The notes under the pieces are model-generated. The model worked only from the letters and a program-made list of their open reading frames with translations, was not told the origin of the DNA and ran no database searches. Shown here one piece after another: positions 32,481 through 40,725 of a stretch of DNA of 40,725 bases. A program made the translations under genes and the position numbers. Origin of the DNA: Candidatus Magasanikiibacteriota bacterium. GTDB taxonomy: Bacteria > Patescibacteriota > Patescibacteriia > Magasanikbacterales > 2-02-FULL-50-9b. Each line of letters begins with the position of its first letter. The first letter of the stretch is position 1. The stretch lies in the NCBI GenBank assembly GCA_943349075.1, contig CALQYY010000003.1, positions 1 through 40,725 of the forward strand, in the 5' to 3' direction.

Positions 32481-33740
32481 ATGGAAATCGAAAAAAAGAA
32501 ACTTTTAGCCGCAGCAGGAATCATACTCCTCACAACACTGCTTGGAATTCTTGTGTACAAAGTCTATTTTGCACCAGCGCCTGAGCAGCCAATTCCCGAA
32601 GACGTCTCTGGCGACATAACTCCAAATCAACTTACCGAATCCGATGCGCGCGACAAATCGATTGGTGTTGATGCGGGTGAACTTGCAAGCGGCTTTGAGC
32701 GACCACCGCTTGAGACTGCAGCGCAAGTAGTTCAAGGCGACGGCGGCCAAATCAACGTTGCAGTCACAACAGTCATTTCAAATCCGACAGCAGCGCTCAC
32801 CACCGGATCGAGCGATGGAACATTTCAATTTTACGACCGACTCGATGGACGTTTTTACAAAGCCGATGAAGACGGCAACAAAATTCCACTCTCGCAAGAA
32901 ATTTTTCCAGCAGTCCAAAGTGTAACGTGGGCACCAAACAAAACCATCGCCGCAATGACCTTTCCCGATGGAAAAAAGGCTGTCTATGATTTCAACGCAA
33001 AAAAACAATACTCGATTCCATCACACTGGAACGACGTAAATTTTTCGCCGGATTCAAAACAGATGGCGGGAAAAACAGATAGTCCTGATCCAAAACTTCG
33101 ATATTTGTTTACATCAAACATCGATGGAACAAACGCGCTTCCGATTGAACCGCTTGGCGAAAACGGCAACAAAGTAATTGTTAGCTGGTCACCCAACAAC
33201 CAAGTAATCGCGTTTTCTCGAACCGCTCCCGCGCTCGGCGGCGGTGGCGATCGTCAAGGCGTTTTGTTTATCGGAAAAAATGGCGAGAACTTCAGACAGC
33301 TCACCGTCGAAGGAATGGGCTTCCAACCAAGCTGGTCACCACAGGGCGATCGTGTGCTCTATAGCGCACACAACGGTTCGTCAGACCTAAAACCAACACT
33401 CTGGATTGATGGTGGTAGCGACGAAACAGTTGGTGCCGCAAAAAATTATTTAGGCATCGACACCTGGGCAAGTAAGTGCACTTTTTTGAACAACGATGAA
33501 GTTCTCTGTGCAGTTCCCGACCCTTCACGCTTGCTCCCTGGAATTGGATTTGCACCACAGCTTGCAACCAACACAAATGACACTGTCTACAAAGTTAACA
33601 TTCGCTCAGGCCTTCAAACAATTGTTGGAAAACCAGACGGCGATCACACCATCGACACACTTTCAGTTTCCGCAGACGGCACCAATCTTTTCATGAAAGA
33701 AAGCGGTTCTGGAGAAATTCTAAAAATGCAGCTCAAATAG
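32481..33740 (+). CDS. Membrane-anchored WD40/TolB-like beta-propeller protein
   Basis: A 419-residue protein with one N-terminal transmembrane helix (about 7-29) and a linker rich in Pro, Asp and Glu (30-95). Six or so repeats with SWSPxxxxIAFS and NFSPDSKQMAGK-like motifs follow, as in PD40/TolB-type propellers. It should face the outside. Such domains usually bind other proteins. It is one base before the DsbA gene and may serve the secreted proteins of this operon. Confidence 0.8.
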   Translation: MEIEKKKLLAAAGIILLTTLLGILVYKVYFAPAPEQPIPEDVSGDITPNQLTESDARDKSIGVDAGELASGFERPPLETAAQVVQGDGGQINVAVTTVISNPTAALTTGSSDGTFQFYDRLDGRFYKADEDGNKIPLSQEIFPAVQSVTWAPNKTIAAMTFPDGKKAVYDFNAKKQYSIPSHWNDVNFSPDSKQMAGKTDSPDPKLRYLFTSNIDGTNALPIEPLGENGNKVIVSWSPNNQVIAFSRTAPALGGGGDRQGVLFIGKNGENFRQLTVEGMGFQPSWSPQGDRVLYSAHNGSSDLKPTLWIDGGSDETVGAAKNYLGIDTWASKCTFLNNDEVLCAVPDPSRLLPGIGFAPQLATNTNDTVYKVNIRSGLQTIVGKPDGDHTIDTLSVSADGTNLFMKESGSGEILKMQLK

Positions 33741-33741
33741 T

Positions 33742-34413
33742 ATGCAAAAGCACTGGCTACTTATTGCGATGGTTGCGATTATCACACTTTTTGTAGGTGG
33801 TGGAATAATCTACCAAATTACATCGTCCCGAACGCCAGTGTCCCAACCACAAGCAAAAGCTGCGCTCACCGAACCGACAATTAAAATCACCGACCCTCAA
33901 CGCGGAAATCAAAATGCCCCGCTTACCATTGTATATTTTAGCGATTTTGGGTGCGATAGTTGCGCGGGCGCGGACCCAATTCTTACAGCTCTTGAAAAAG
34001 AATTTCCAGACAAGATTCGTTTTGTTTGGAAAGATTTTCCAACGCACAAAAATATTTTTCCCGAATCATTTGAGATCCACAAAGCTGCACGCTGCGCCGC
34101 AACGCTCGGCAAATTTTGGGATTTTGAACGAACTGCTTTTTTGCATAACAGTGAGATTCGTTTGAATACCCCTATGCTGGACAAAATCATCACAGAATCC
34201 GGTCTGAGCACCAAAGCACTTGCTGAATGTATGAGTTCCCCAGCAGTCACTGGTGTCATCGAAGAAAATGTTGACGAAGGAAAGCGATTAGGAGTAACAG
34301 CGACACCGACTTTTTTTCTCAACAATATTCGATACGAAGGAGTTATGCCCTACTATCAATTCGCTGGAACTATTAGAAAAATGCTTGCGAAAATCGAATA
34401 TGACAAAAACTAG
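33742..34413 (+). CDS. dsbA: DsbA-like thiol-disulfide oxidoreductase, membrane anchored
   Basis: A 223-residue protein with an N-terminal membrane segment (about 5-28), then a DsbA-type thioredoxin fold (Thioredoxin_4). The active site is Cys71-Asp-Ser-Cys74 (FGCDSC) and the cis-proline is Pro189 (TATPTFF). It probably introduces disulfides outside the membrane and is reoxidised by VKOR at 5911. Its place one gene before two Cys-rich secreted proteins supports this. Confidence 0.92.
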   Translation: MQKHWLLIAMVAIITLFVGGGIIYQITSSRTPVSQPQAKAALTEPTIKITDPQRGNQNAPLTIVYFSDFGCDSCAGADPILTALEKEFPDKIRFVWKDFPTHKNIFPESFEIHKAARCAATLGKFWDFERTAFLHNSEIRLNTPMLDKIITESGLSTKALAECMSSPAVTGVIEENVDEGKRLGVTATPTFFLNNIRYEGVMPYYQFAGTIRKMLAKIEYDKN

Positions 34414-34416
34414 CTT

Positions 34417-36606
34417 ATGAAAATCATTTTATTTTTTCTCGCAACACTTTTTTTCATTCCAACAAATGCGCATTCTGCAGGCCTCTTTGAGTCATGTAAT
34501 CCTTCGTTTTGCGACAGCGATCTGCAGTGTCCTGGATTTCAAATGTTTGGACAATCGCTCCAAAAAGAACAGAAATGTTGGCCGGAAAAAACATACAAAC
34601 CATGCGGATCAAGTGGTGATTGTAAAGCAATTGGCGATTGTGTTGTTGGAAATACCGTAGACACGGTCACCAGTCCTGTCGCATTTTGTATCGATAAAAA
34701 GTATTACCCACCCGGTGATAAAGGTGTTGCTATCCAGGATAAATGTATCTCGACAAAGAATTGTGGCGCTAACGAACAGTGTGTTCGAATAACTCGCTAC
34801 GACAAAGAGACCTTTGGAACAAGTGAGTTTGTACAAAATAACAACTGCGTTCCACTTTCCCAACTCCCAGCATCACTTGTTTTTAAAGACACAACGGGTA
34901 GCTGTGGGCAAAACCAACAATGTTCAACCGACGAAACATGCGTTGAAAATACCTACCTTGATATTGTTGCAAAAGCAGCCTACGTTCCACTTTCCGGCCT
35001 TCTTTCTTTTAAACAACCCGTTTGCTACAAAACAAAATATTTAGCTGGTTCGTGCAAAAACTATGGGGACACCTGCCAAGTTTCCGGAACTGGCACAGGA
35101 TACTGCATGAACACACTCGATGCAGGAAATGTTGTTCTCAAATGCATTGATGTCACCTACTTGCCAGGCGGCCCCTCAGCTCCATCAAATTATGCATGCA
35201 GCACTGATTCTCAGTGCAAAGGCTCCCCTGGTTACAACTATTGCCTCATCAATCCTGTCACAAACAAAGGAAATTGTTTTTCACAAAAAACAATTTTCTC
35301 AGACATGACAAAACTTCCGGACCCTACCTGCACATTAATTGGAAAACAGGGTTGTGAAGCAACTGGAAAAGAATCAATCTGCGCATCATATCCCGATAAA
35401 GCGACCGCTGTTTGCATTAATTACGCCGGAGGCGGTGCTGCACTATCAAGCGGAGCTGGAACAGCATCGCCGGATCCATCGCAACTTCCCGATCAAAATG
35501 TTGCGCAGCAAACCTACGAAGCTTACGCACCAAAACTTCAAATCGACATCCCAAACCTAACATTTGCTGAAAATATTACCGCTGTTGATGGGCCTGGAGG
35601 AATTAAATACTTCTCTGTTCCCTATCTTGCGTCTTACATCAACGCTGTTTATAAGTACGCACTCGGTCTTGGTGTTTTGATTGCTGTAATTATGCTCATG
35701 TATGCCGGATTTCGTTGGATGAGCTCATTCGGAAATACAAAAGCAATTGAAGAAGCAAAAACAATGGTTGGAAATTCCGTCTTCGGCCTCGTACTTTTGT
35801 TCGCAGCATTCACCATCCTCTACTACATAAACCCAGAGCTGCCGAAATTATCTGCACTTCAGATTTTTGCACCAAAACAGGAAGCCTTCAAAAATCCAGC
35901 AGAAGAAAACCAGGATGGTAGTGGTGTAACAGGGTCGGTATCTTCTATTGGCACCCCTCCCGGCGTTTCCACCGCTTTATGCGAAGAAAACAAAGCACTC
36001 CCTCTTAATCCACTCGCAACACCTTTTAAAAATAAGGATTATTTTGCGTGCAAATACACAAAAAAGAGAAACATTAAGAATATTTCTCTTGTAATTATTC
36101 ACGAAGGAGGTTCAAATGCCAACGCAACAGCAGATATTTGGATAAAACGAAGCATGGATCTGAATTATGCAATCGGAGCACATTACGCAATCAACAAAGA
36201 CGGTACTATTGTTCAGTATGTGCCGGAAGATCTAATTGCAAACCATACACCAGGCGGTGGTAATGGAAATGCAAATAATTATTCAATTGGAATCGATTTG
36301 GCTATTCCAAATTGTTCGCAATCAGCAGCTTCTTGTAAACCAGACAGTGCGGGTTATAAGTGCATGAAATATACAGACGCACAATACGAAGCCCTAAAAA
36401 AATTACTTAAGGATATTTCTTCTCGAACCAAGGTTACTTACGATGACGACCACATCATTCAACATTGTGAGGTGTGTGACGCATCACACTGCGATGCACG
36501 TGGCTTAGACTGGTCAAAACTAGGATTAACACAATTAAAACATCGTACAGCAGATGGTACCTGTATCAAGCGCTGGACAACTAAAGCTGGTGGCTGCACC
36601 CAATGA
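34417..36606 (+). CDS. Cys-rich / pilin-like / N-acetylmuramoyl-L-alanine amidase fusion protein
   Basis: A 729-residue exported protein with a signal peptide (1-20). Residues 21-370 are Cys-rich repeats with paired cysteines (for example CSTDSQCKGSPGYNYC). Residues about 400-490 carry two transmembrane helices with the motif YINAVYKYALGLG, then FGNTKAIEEAK, then a second helix, resembling T4SS pilin (VirB2/TrbC, PF18895-like). The C-terminal domain (545-729) is an amidase_2/PGRP fold: His562 in VIIHEGG, YAIGAHYAI, and His683 with Cys692 or Asp693 as further zinc ligands. It would cut the amide between muramic acid and the peptide. A paralog with a different hydrolase follows with a four-base overlap. 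Confidence 0.85.
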   Translation: MKIILFFLATLFFIPTNAHSAGLFESCNPSFCDSDLQCPGFQMFGQSLQKEQKCWPEKTYKPCGSSGDCKAIGDCVVGNTVDTVTSPVAFCIDKKYYPPGDKGVAIQDKCISTKNCGANEQCVRITRYDKETFGTSEFVQNNNCVPLSQLPASLVFKDTTGSCGQNQQCSTDETCVENTYLDIVAKAAYVPLSGLLSFKQPVCYKTKYLAGSCKNYGDTCQVSGTGTGYCMNTLDAGNVVLKCIDVTYLPGGPSAPSNYACSTDSQCKGSPGYNYCLINPVTNKGNCFSQKTIFSDMTKLPDPTCTLIGKQGCEATGKESICASYPDKATAVCINYAGGGAALSSGAGTASPDPSQLPDQNVAQQTYEAYAPKLQIDIPNLTFAENITAVDGPGGIKYFSVPYLASYINAVYKYALGLGVLIAVIMLMYAGFRWMSSFGNTKAIEEAKTMVGNSVFGLVLLFAAFTILYYINPELPKLSALQIFAPKQEAFKNPAEENQDGSGVTGSVSSIGTPPGVSTALCEENKALPLNPLATPFKNKDYFACKYTKKRNIKNISLVIIHEGGSNANATADIWIKRSMDLNYAIGAHYAINKDGTIVQYVPEDLIANHTPGGGNGNANNYSIGIDLAIPNCSQSAASCKPDSAGYKCMKYTDAQYEALKKLLKDISSRTKVTYDDDHIIQHCEVCDASHCDARGLDWSKLGLTQLKHRTADGTCIKRWTTKAGGCTQ

Positions 36607-38966
36607 AAATAAACACAACCGGTATGAACAAAATTAACACAAACAAAAGAACTCTTCGTTTAGATTTTGGTTATATCGTACTGAGCGTTTTTTCATTTAT
36701 CATTTTTTCGGCCATCCCTTCAATCGCAGCAGCTGAAATACTCCCTGGCCAACCGCTTGGTGCTTGTAAGACAGGACTTTTAACAATCTCTTGCCCAGGC
36801 GAACAAGATTGTTGGGATATAAAATCTTTCAAAACAAGCAACGTAATAGCCCCTCCAACGGAAACCATGTGCTTGCCTCGAGCTAACTACCCTTTTTGCA
36901 CAAAATTTGATGACACTTTGTGTGAGAATAGCAGCGGTGGAACGGATCAATGTGTTGCTGTAAGTTCAGTTGCAGATCCGACACTTTACGGAATGACCTG
37001 TCTTTCAAAAAACCTTGTTCCACAAGAAAAAACATCAGTCGATGCGAATTGTGGAACCTGCGGTCTTTACCAGCAGTGCGTATATGTTATCCCGAACAAC
37101 ACAGATGTTTGGCCAAAAAAACGATGCATAAACAAAGATTCGCTCCCTCCTGCTGTAATTGAAGCAGATGGAACATGCCAAACAAATGCATCATGTGCGG
37201 CAGATGAAATGTGTATTTTCAATACATTTGAGCCGCAAAAATACGGTTTCAGCTGTGTTAAAAAAGCGTTTATTACAGAATCACCGAGCTGCCCTGCTGC
37301 AAGTAAGAACGAGCTTTACAACATCAAGGCTGGGATATCGTGTGGCAATCCAGGCGAAACAAAAACATGCGTGTACGCGATTCCTGGATACAAAGGTCCG
37401 AAACCATTTACCGTTGGGTATCGCTGCGTCGACTTCTCAAAAATTGCAGGCGGTCAAAACGCTCCATCAGCTGAAACATGCACAAACGATGCTGACTGTA
37501 CGGTCAAAAATCCAGAAAACCCCTACTGCATTGCAAATCCTGTAACGAAAAAAAGCCAGTGCTTCAGTCAGTCAGCAATTTTTACAGACATGAAAACAAT
37601 TGCTTCTGCTACCCCACAATGTGGTACAGGAGTAAACGCAAAAGATTGCAAATGCCCTGCGTCTGAAATTCCAAAATGTGCGCCCGGCAATGATGCGGCA
37701 AATTCAATATGCGCAACATATGTAGGTGATGGAAAAATTTTTGGACAAATCGCCTGCATCAACAGTGGAAACTTGGGCTCAGGAGGTGCAACAATTACAT
37801 ACAGTGACACAAAGCAGAATATTCAAAAGCAGACATACACCACGTTTGCACCAAAAATCCAAGTCGATATTCCCGGCCTTACTTTTGATGGGACCGTTGA
37901 AGCGACAGACAATGCCTCAGGTCAAAAAAACTTTTCATTGCCTTACATTGCAACCTACATCAACGCTGTGTATAAATATGCAATCGGCCTCGGAACACTC
38001 TTTGCAATTATCACCATCATGTATGGTGGTTTGCGATGGATGACGTCGTTTGGAAACACAAAAGCTGTAAGCGAAGCAAAAGGCGCGATCGGAAATGCTG
38101 TTGGAGGCCTTGTCTTACTTGTTGGTGTTTACACAATTCTCACAATCATCAACCCAGGAATGACGAACCTGAAAAACATTGAGATAATGGCACCAAAACA
38201 AGAAGAGTTTCAGATGGCTGAACCGGACGAACCTGATGAAAACGTCGCAACTGTTGACGCGTCTGGAGCTCCAATTCCTGGAAGCACAAAAAAAATCCGT
38301 CTGTGCAACTCGTTTGATAGCTGTCAAAAACTATGCACAGCCGGTGGTGTAAATGTTTCTGCAATGAATGCTGCGATTCAAGCAAGTGGACTCACACCGC
38401 CGAACAATTTGATTGATCCGCGCACAGCGCTGTCTACCTATTTTAGCAATTGTGCAAGCGGCACAAACCCCGACACAAAATACACGAACTGCGGCGTTGT
38501 TTTCCGAGGTGACGACAAAGAGACCCGTGTTCTACCTTCAGTTGTTAAGGGAATTGCAGATGCTGCAAAAATCGCAAACGAAGCGGGATATGTTTTGAGC
38601 ATTGGCTCATCGTATCGCTCCCCTGAAAAACAGGTTGCAAAAGTCTGTACAAAAATGACAAAAATTCCAGCAGGGACATCTCCGTGCGGCCCAGAACTTG
38701 CATGTCCTGGAGGCAGTAATCACGGAAACGGGTTTGCAATCGATGTTTGTCTTGCAAAAAAAGATGCTCCAACAAAATGTCTAACCCCACCAACGGGTTC
38801 AGCAGATACGTGCGCAAATAATACACAAAAAGTTCTTGCGAGTACCGAACTTAAAATTCTTAACGACACACTTTTTAAGGCTGGTTGGTATAAATATTGC
38901 AAAGAACTCTGGCACTTTGAATACACCTCACAACCTGTTGATGGTTTCCGGACAAAATCGTATTGA
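36603..38966 (+). CDS. Cys-rich / pilin-like / VanY-type D-Ala-D-Ala carboxypeptidase fusion protein
   Basis: A 787-residue paralog of the preceding gene: long signal or anchor (about 20-45), Cys-rich repeats (50-430), pilin-like pair of helices (about 450-530; YINAVYKYAIGLG and FGNTKAVSEAK), then an M15B domain (about 600-787). The zinc and catalytic residues are His707 and Asp714 (SNHGNGFAID), Glu768 and His771 (ELWHFEY); the SYRS motif is at 670-673. VanY enzymes remove the terminal D-Ala of cell wall peptides. The start overlaps the amidase gene (ATGA) and the two genes almost certainly work together. Confidence 0.86.
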   Translation: MKINTTGMNKINTNKRTLRLDFGYIVLSVFSFIIFSAIPSIAAAEILPGQPLGACKTGLLTISCPGEQDCWDIKSFKTSNVIAPPTETMCLPRANYPFCTKFDDTLCENSSGGTDQCVAVSSVADPTLYGMTCLSKNLVPQEKTSVDANCGTCGLYQQCVYVIPNNTDVWPKKRCINKDSLPPAVIEADGTCQTNASCAADEMCIFNTFEPQKYGFSCVKKAFITESPSCPAASKNELYNIKAGISCGNPGETKTCVYAIPGYKGPKPFTVGYRCVDFSKIAGGQNAPSAETCTNDADCTVKNPENPYCIANPVTKKSQCFSQSAIFTDMKTIASATPQCGTGVNAKDCKCPASEIPKCAPGNDAANSICATYVGDGKIFGQIACINSGNLGSGGATITYSDTKQNIQKQTYTTFAPKIQVDIPGLTFDGTVEATDNASGQKNFSLPYIATYINAVYKYAIGLGTLFAIITIMYGGLRWMTSFGNTKAVSEAKGAIGNAVGGLVLLVGVYTILTIINPGMTNLKNIEIMAPKQEEFQMAEPDEPDENVATVDASGAPIPGSTKKIRLCNSFDSCQKLCTAGGVNVSAMNAAIQASGLTPPNNLIDPRTALSTYFSNCASGTNPDTKYTNCGVVFRGDDKETRVLPSVVKGIADAAKIANEAGYVLSIGSSYRSPEKQVAKVCTKMTKIPAGTSPCGPELACPGGSNHGNGFAIDVCLAKKDAPTKCLTPPTGSADTCANNTQKVLASTELKILNDTLFKAGWYKYCKELWHFEYTSQPVDGFRTKSY

Positions 38967-38991
38967 CAAAACATACGCTGACGCATAGAGT
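38963..38991 (+). promoter_or_regulatory. radA promoter
   Basis: A perfect TTGACA (38963-38968) overlaps the stop of the preceding gene. After 17 bases comes TAGAGT (38986-38991), then 8 bases to the radA ATG, so radA is probably leaderless. Confidence 0.6.
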
Positions 38992-38999
38992 CTATTTAT

Positions 39000-40340
39000 A
39001 TGTTTCTTTGCTCAGCCTGTAATTCAAAATCTCAAAAATGGTCTGGAAAGTGTCTCTCCTGTAGCGCATGGAGCACGCTTTCTGAAATTCCTGACGAACC
39101 CAAAAAGAAATCGGGAGGATCTTCAGGACGCGCAGCTGTGCACGCTGAAACAATTGTTTTAAATAATCACGCAGCAACAGCCGTTGCACACAAACGCCTC
39201 TCAACGGGCGCTGCGGTTGTTGATGAAATTTTGGGCGGTGGAATCGTCCCCGGATCGCTCATCTTGCTCGCGGGCGAGCCTGGAATCGGAAAATCAACGA
39301 TCGTCATGCAGTTTGCTGTCGCAGCACGCGGCGTTTTATATATATCGGGAGAAGAATCGGCCGACCAGGTCGGTCTGCGTTTGAAACGCCTCGACAAAGA
39401 AAAAAAATCTAACGTCTCTTTTGTTGGAACGACCGATTTTGAAACCGTCGACGCTGCAATTCGAACACAAAAACCAACGCTCGCCATCATCGACTCCGTC
39501 CAAACCATGCGCCACCCCGATGTCGCAGGCGAACCGGGCGGCGTTGCGCAGGTGCGCGCAATTGCGAATGCTTTGATGGAGCTTGCAAATCAAACAGGCG
39601 TTCCCGTCATTTTGATCGGACACGTAACAAAAGACGGCTCCGTTGCAGGACCGAAAACACTCGAGCATTTAGTTGACGTTGTTCTCTCGCTTGAAGGAGA
39701 ACGAACAGACAGACTTCGCTTCCTTCGGTGCTTCAAAAACCGATTTGGCCCAACTGACGAAGTCGCCGTTCTTGAGATGCTCGAAAGCGGTTTGCAGCCC
39801 GTAGCAGACCCGTCAGGGCTCTTGCTTGAAGAACGTTCACTTCCTGTCCCGGGAACCGTTGTGACGTGTCTCATGGACGGAAATCGTCCGCTTCTCGTTG
39901 AAATTCAAGCGCTCACCACAAAAACAACATTCGGATTCCCCCAGCGCCGCGCGCAAGGCGTTGATTCAGCGCGTCTTCAGATACTTCTCGCAGTTTTAGG
40001 GCGCCGCATGGGGCTTCCTGTCGATCAATATGACGTGTTTGTAAACGTCGTCGGCGGCATCTCCGCAGACGAACCCGCTGCCGACCTCGCAATTTGCATG
40101 GCAATCGCATCCTCAATTTCCGAAAAAACAATTCCACAAACCGTAACTGCTTTTGGCGAAGTCGGTCTTTCGGGTGAAATTCGCCGCGTCAAAAATTCCG
40201 ACAAACGCCTCAAAGAAGCTGAGCGTCAGGGATTCAAATTCGCACTCGTTCCAACGGCAAAAAATATGCCTCAAATGAAAACATTAAAGTTGGCACCAAT
40301 CGCCGACATTCGTTCTGTTCTCGAAAAAATCGACAAATAA
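39000..40340 (+). CDS. radA: DNA repair protein RadA
   Basis: A 446-residue protein for processing of recombination intermediates. Zinc finger Cys4, Cys7, Cys18, Cys21; RecA-like ATPase with Walker A GEPGIGKST near residue 93 and a Walker B VLSLEG-like segment; the RadA-specific KNRFG motif near 244; and a C-terminal Lon-like domain (ISADEPAADLAI). The convergent recG ends one base later, with no room for a terminator. Confidence 0.96.
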   Translation: MFLCSACNSKSQKWSGKCLSCSAWSTLSEIPDEPKKKSGGSSGRAAVHAETIVLNNHAATAVAHKRLSTGAAVVDEILGGGIVPGSLILLAGEPGIGKSTIVMQFAVAARGVLYISGEESADQVGLRLKRLDKEKKSNVSFVGTTDFETVDAAIRTQKPTLAIIDSVQTMRHPDVAGEPGGVAQVRAIANALMELANQTGVPVILIGHVTKDGSVAGPKTLEHLVDVVLSLEGERTDRLRFLRCFKNRFGPTDEVAVLEMLESGLQPVADPSGLLLEERSLPVPGTVVTCLMDGNRPLLVEIQALTTKTTFGFPQRRAQGVDSARLQILLAVLGRRMGLPVDQYDVFVNVVGGISADEPAADLAICMAIASSISEKTIPQTVTAFGEVGLSGEIRRVKNSDKRLKEAERQGFKFALVPTAKNMPQMKTLKLAPIADIRSVLEKIDK

Positions 40341-40341
40341 C

Positions 40342-40725
40342 TTATTCTCGATGGAGTTCCATTTCAAAACGCTCAAGTTGTTTTTTGAGTAGCGGATATT
40401 TTTCGAGCAATGCTGAATCACCAACGATTTTTTCAGCAGAATCTTTTGCGTATTCCCAAATATCGAGTGAAATTTCACGCAAAAATTCAATATCAGAAAA
40501 ACCAGATTGCACCGTTCCCCACATATCGCCTGCACCACGCATTTCAAGATCTTTTTCCGCAAGCACAAAACCGTCGGTTGTTTTTGTCATCAGCTCCAGC
40601 CGTTTTTTTGCCGTTTCACCTTGCGTTTTCGAAAACAAAAAACAATACGACTGCTGACTTCCGCGCCCAACGCGCCCACGAAACTGATGCAGCTGCGCGA
40701 GCCCGAATCGCTCCGCACCCTCGAT
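40342..40725 (-). CDS. recG: ATP-dependent DNA helicase RecG, C-terminal part (cut by window edge)
   Basis: The last 127 residues. The segment RFGLAQLHQFRGRVGRGSQQSYC is helicase motif VI of RecG, and the DLEMRGAGDMWGTVQSGF stretch with the C-terminal wedge-contacting helix fits RecG rather than Mfd or PriA. RecG regresses stalled replication forks. The N-terminal wedge domain lies beyond the window. Confidence 0.9.
   Translation of the reverse strand: MEGAERFGLAQLHQFRGRVGRGSQQSYCFLFSKTQGETAKKRLELMTKTTDGFVLAEKDLEMRGAGDMWGTVQSGFSDIEFLREISLDIWEYAKDSAEKIVGDSALLEKYPLLKKQLERFEMELHRE

Overview
This window looks like a chromosomal segment of a Patescibacteria (Candidate Phyla Radiation) bacterium. 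The basis is an inference from gene content: very tight packing, secreted proteins carrying a two-helix type IV secretion pilin-like segment, a LemA-like/Clp ATPase pair, a VKOR-DsbA oxidation system, and housekeeping genes without Shine-Dalgarno sites. TGA is a normal stop (for example gpsA, hsp20 and the amidase gene), which excludes the lineages that read TGA as glycine. The exact phylum is not resolved.

Layout. 1-2577: the first codons of a probable infB (minus strand), a hypothetical gene with a strong Shine-Dalgarno site, then a DHH phosphoesterase and clpP. 2587-2704: a 24-bp stem that is probably a structured RNA. 2779-6342 (minus strand): a four-gene operon of VKOR, a ZnuA-like metal-binding lipoprotein, Hsp20 and a VanW-family envelope protein. 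6367-8300: two tandem RNA hairpins, a 19-bp hairpin, tRNA-Glu(UUC), and two lipoprotein genes that share the same 5' module (promoter, start, signal peptide) and 3' module (tRNA-like segment plus terminator) but have unrelated bodies; the second has a C9 tract inside its promoter spacer. 8397-13204: HU, then a minus-strand operon pheS-pheT-holin-like-DEDDh exonuclease. 13288-15927: a pair of Cys-rich repeat lipoproteins with their own consensus promoter, a palindrome in the spacer, and strong Shine-Dalgarno sites. 16055-18958: class Ia ribonucleotide reductase nrdB-nrdA under a paired NrdR box. 19167-21909: gpsA, tsaD and a membrane protein. 21869-29161 (minus strand): dnaE, two small membrane proteins, a site-2 protease and a phosphomannomutase. 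29225-38966: a seven-gene plus-strand operon running from a LemA-like protein and ClpC-type ATPase to a beta-propeller, a DsbA oxidase and two large pilin-peptidoglycan hydrolase fusions. 38963 to the end: radA and the 3' end of recG.

How the parts may fit together. VKOR and DsbA form a disulfide relay, and this window also holds the obvious clients: the two Cys-rich repeat lipoproteins and the two Cys-rich pilin-hydrolase fusions. RseP, Hsp20, ClpP, ClpC and LemA-like genes add envelope and protein quality control. The best candidates for undescribed biology are the pilin-hydrolase operon, the modular lipoprotein cassettes beside tRNA-Glu with the probable phase-variable promoter, and the structured RNA elements at 2587-2704 and 6389-6551.

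Promoters are unusually easy to read (TTGACA-like, 17 bp, TATAAT-like). At housekeeping genes the -10 box often lies only 7-14 bases before the start codon, implying leaderless mRNAs, whereas three accessory genes have long leaders with a full Shine-Dalgarno site.
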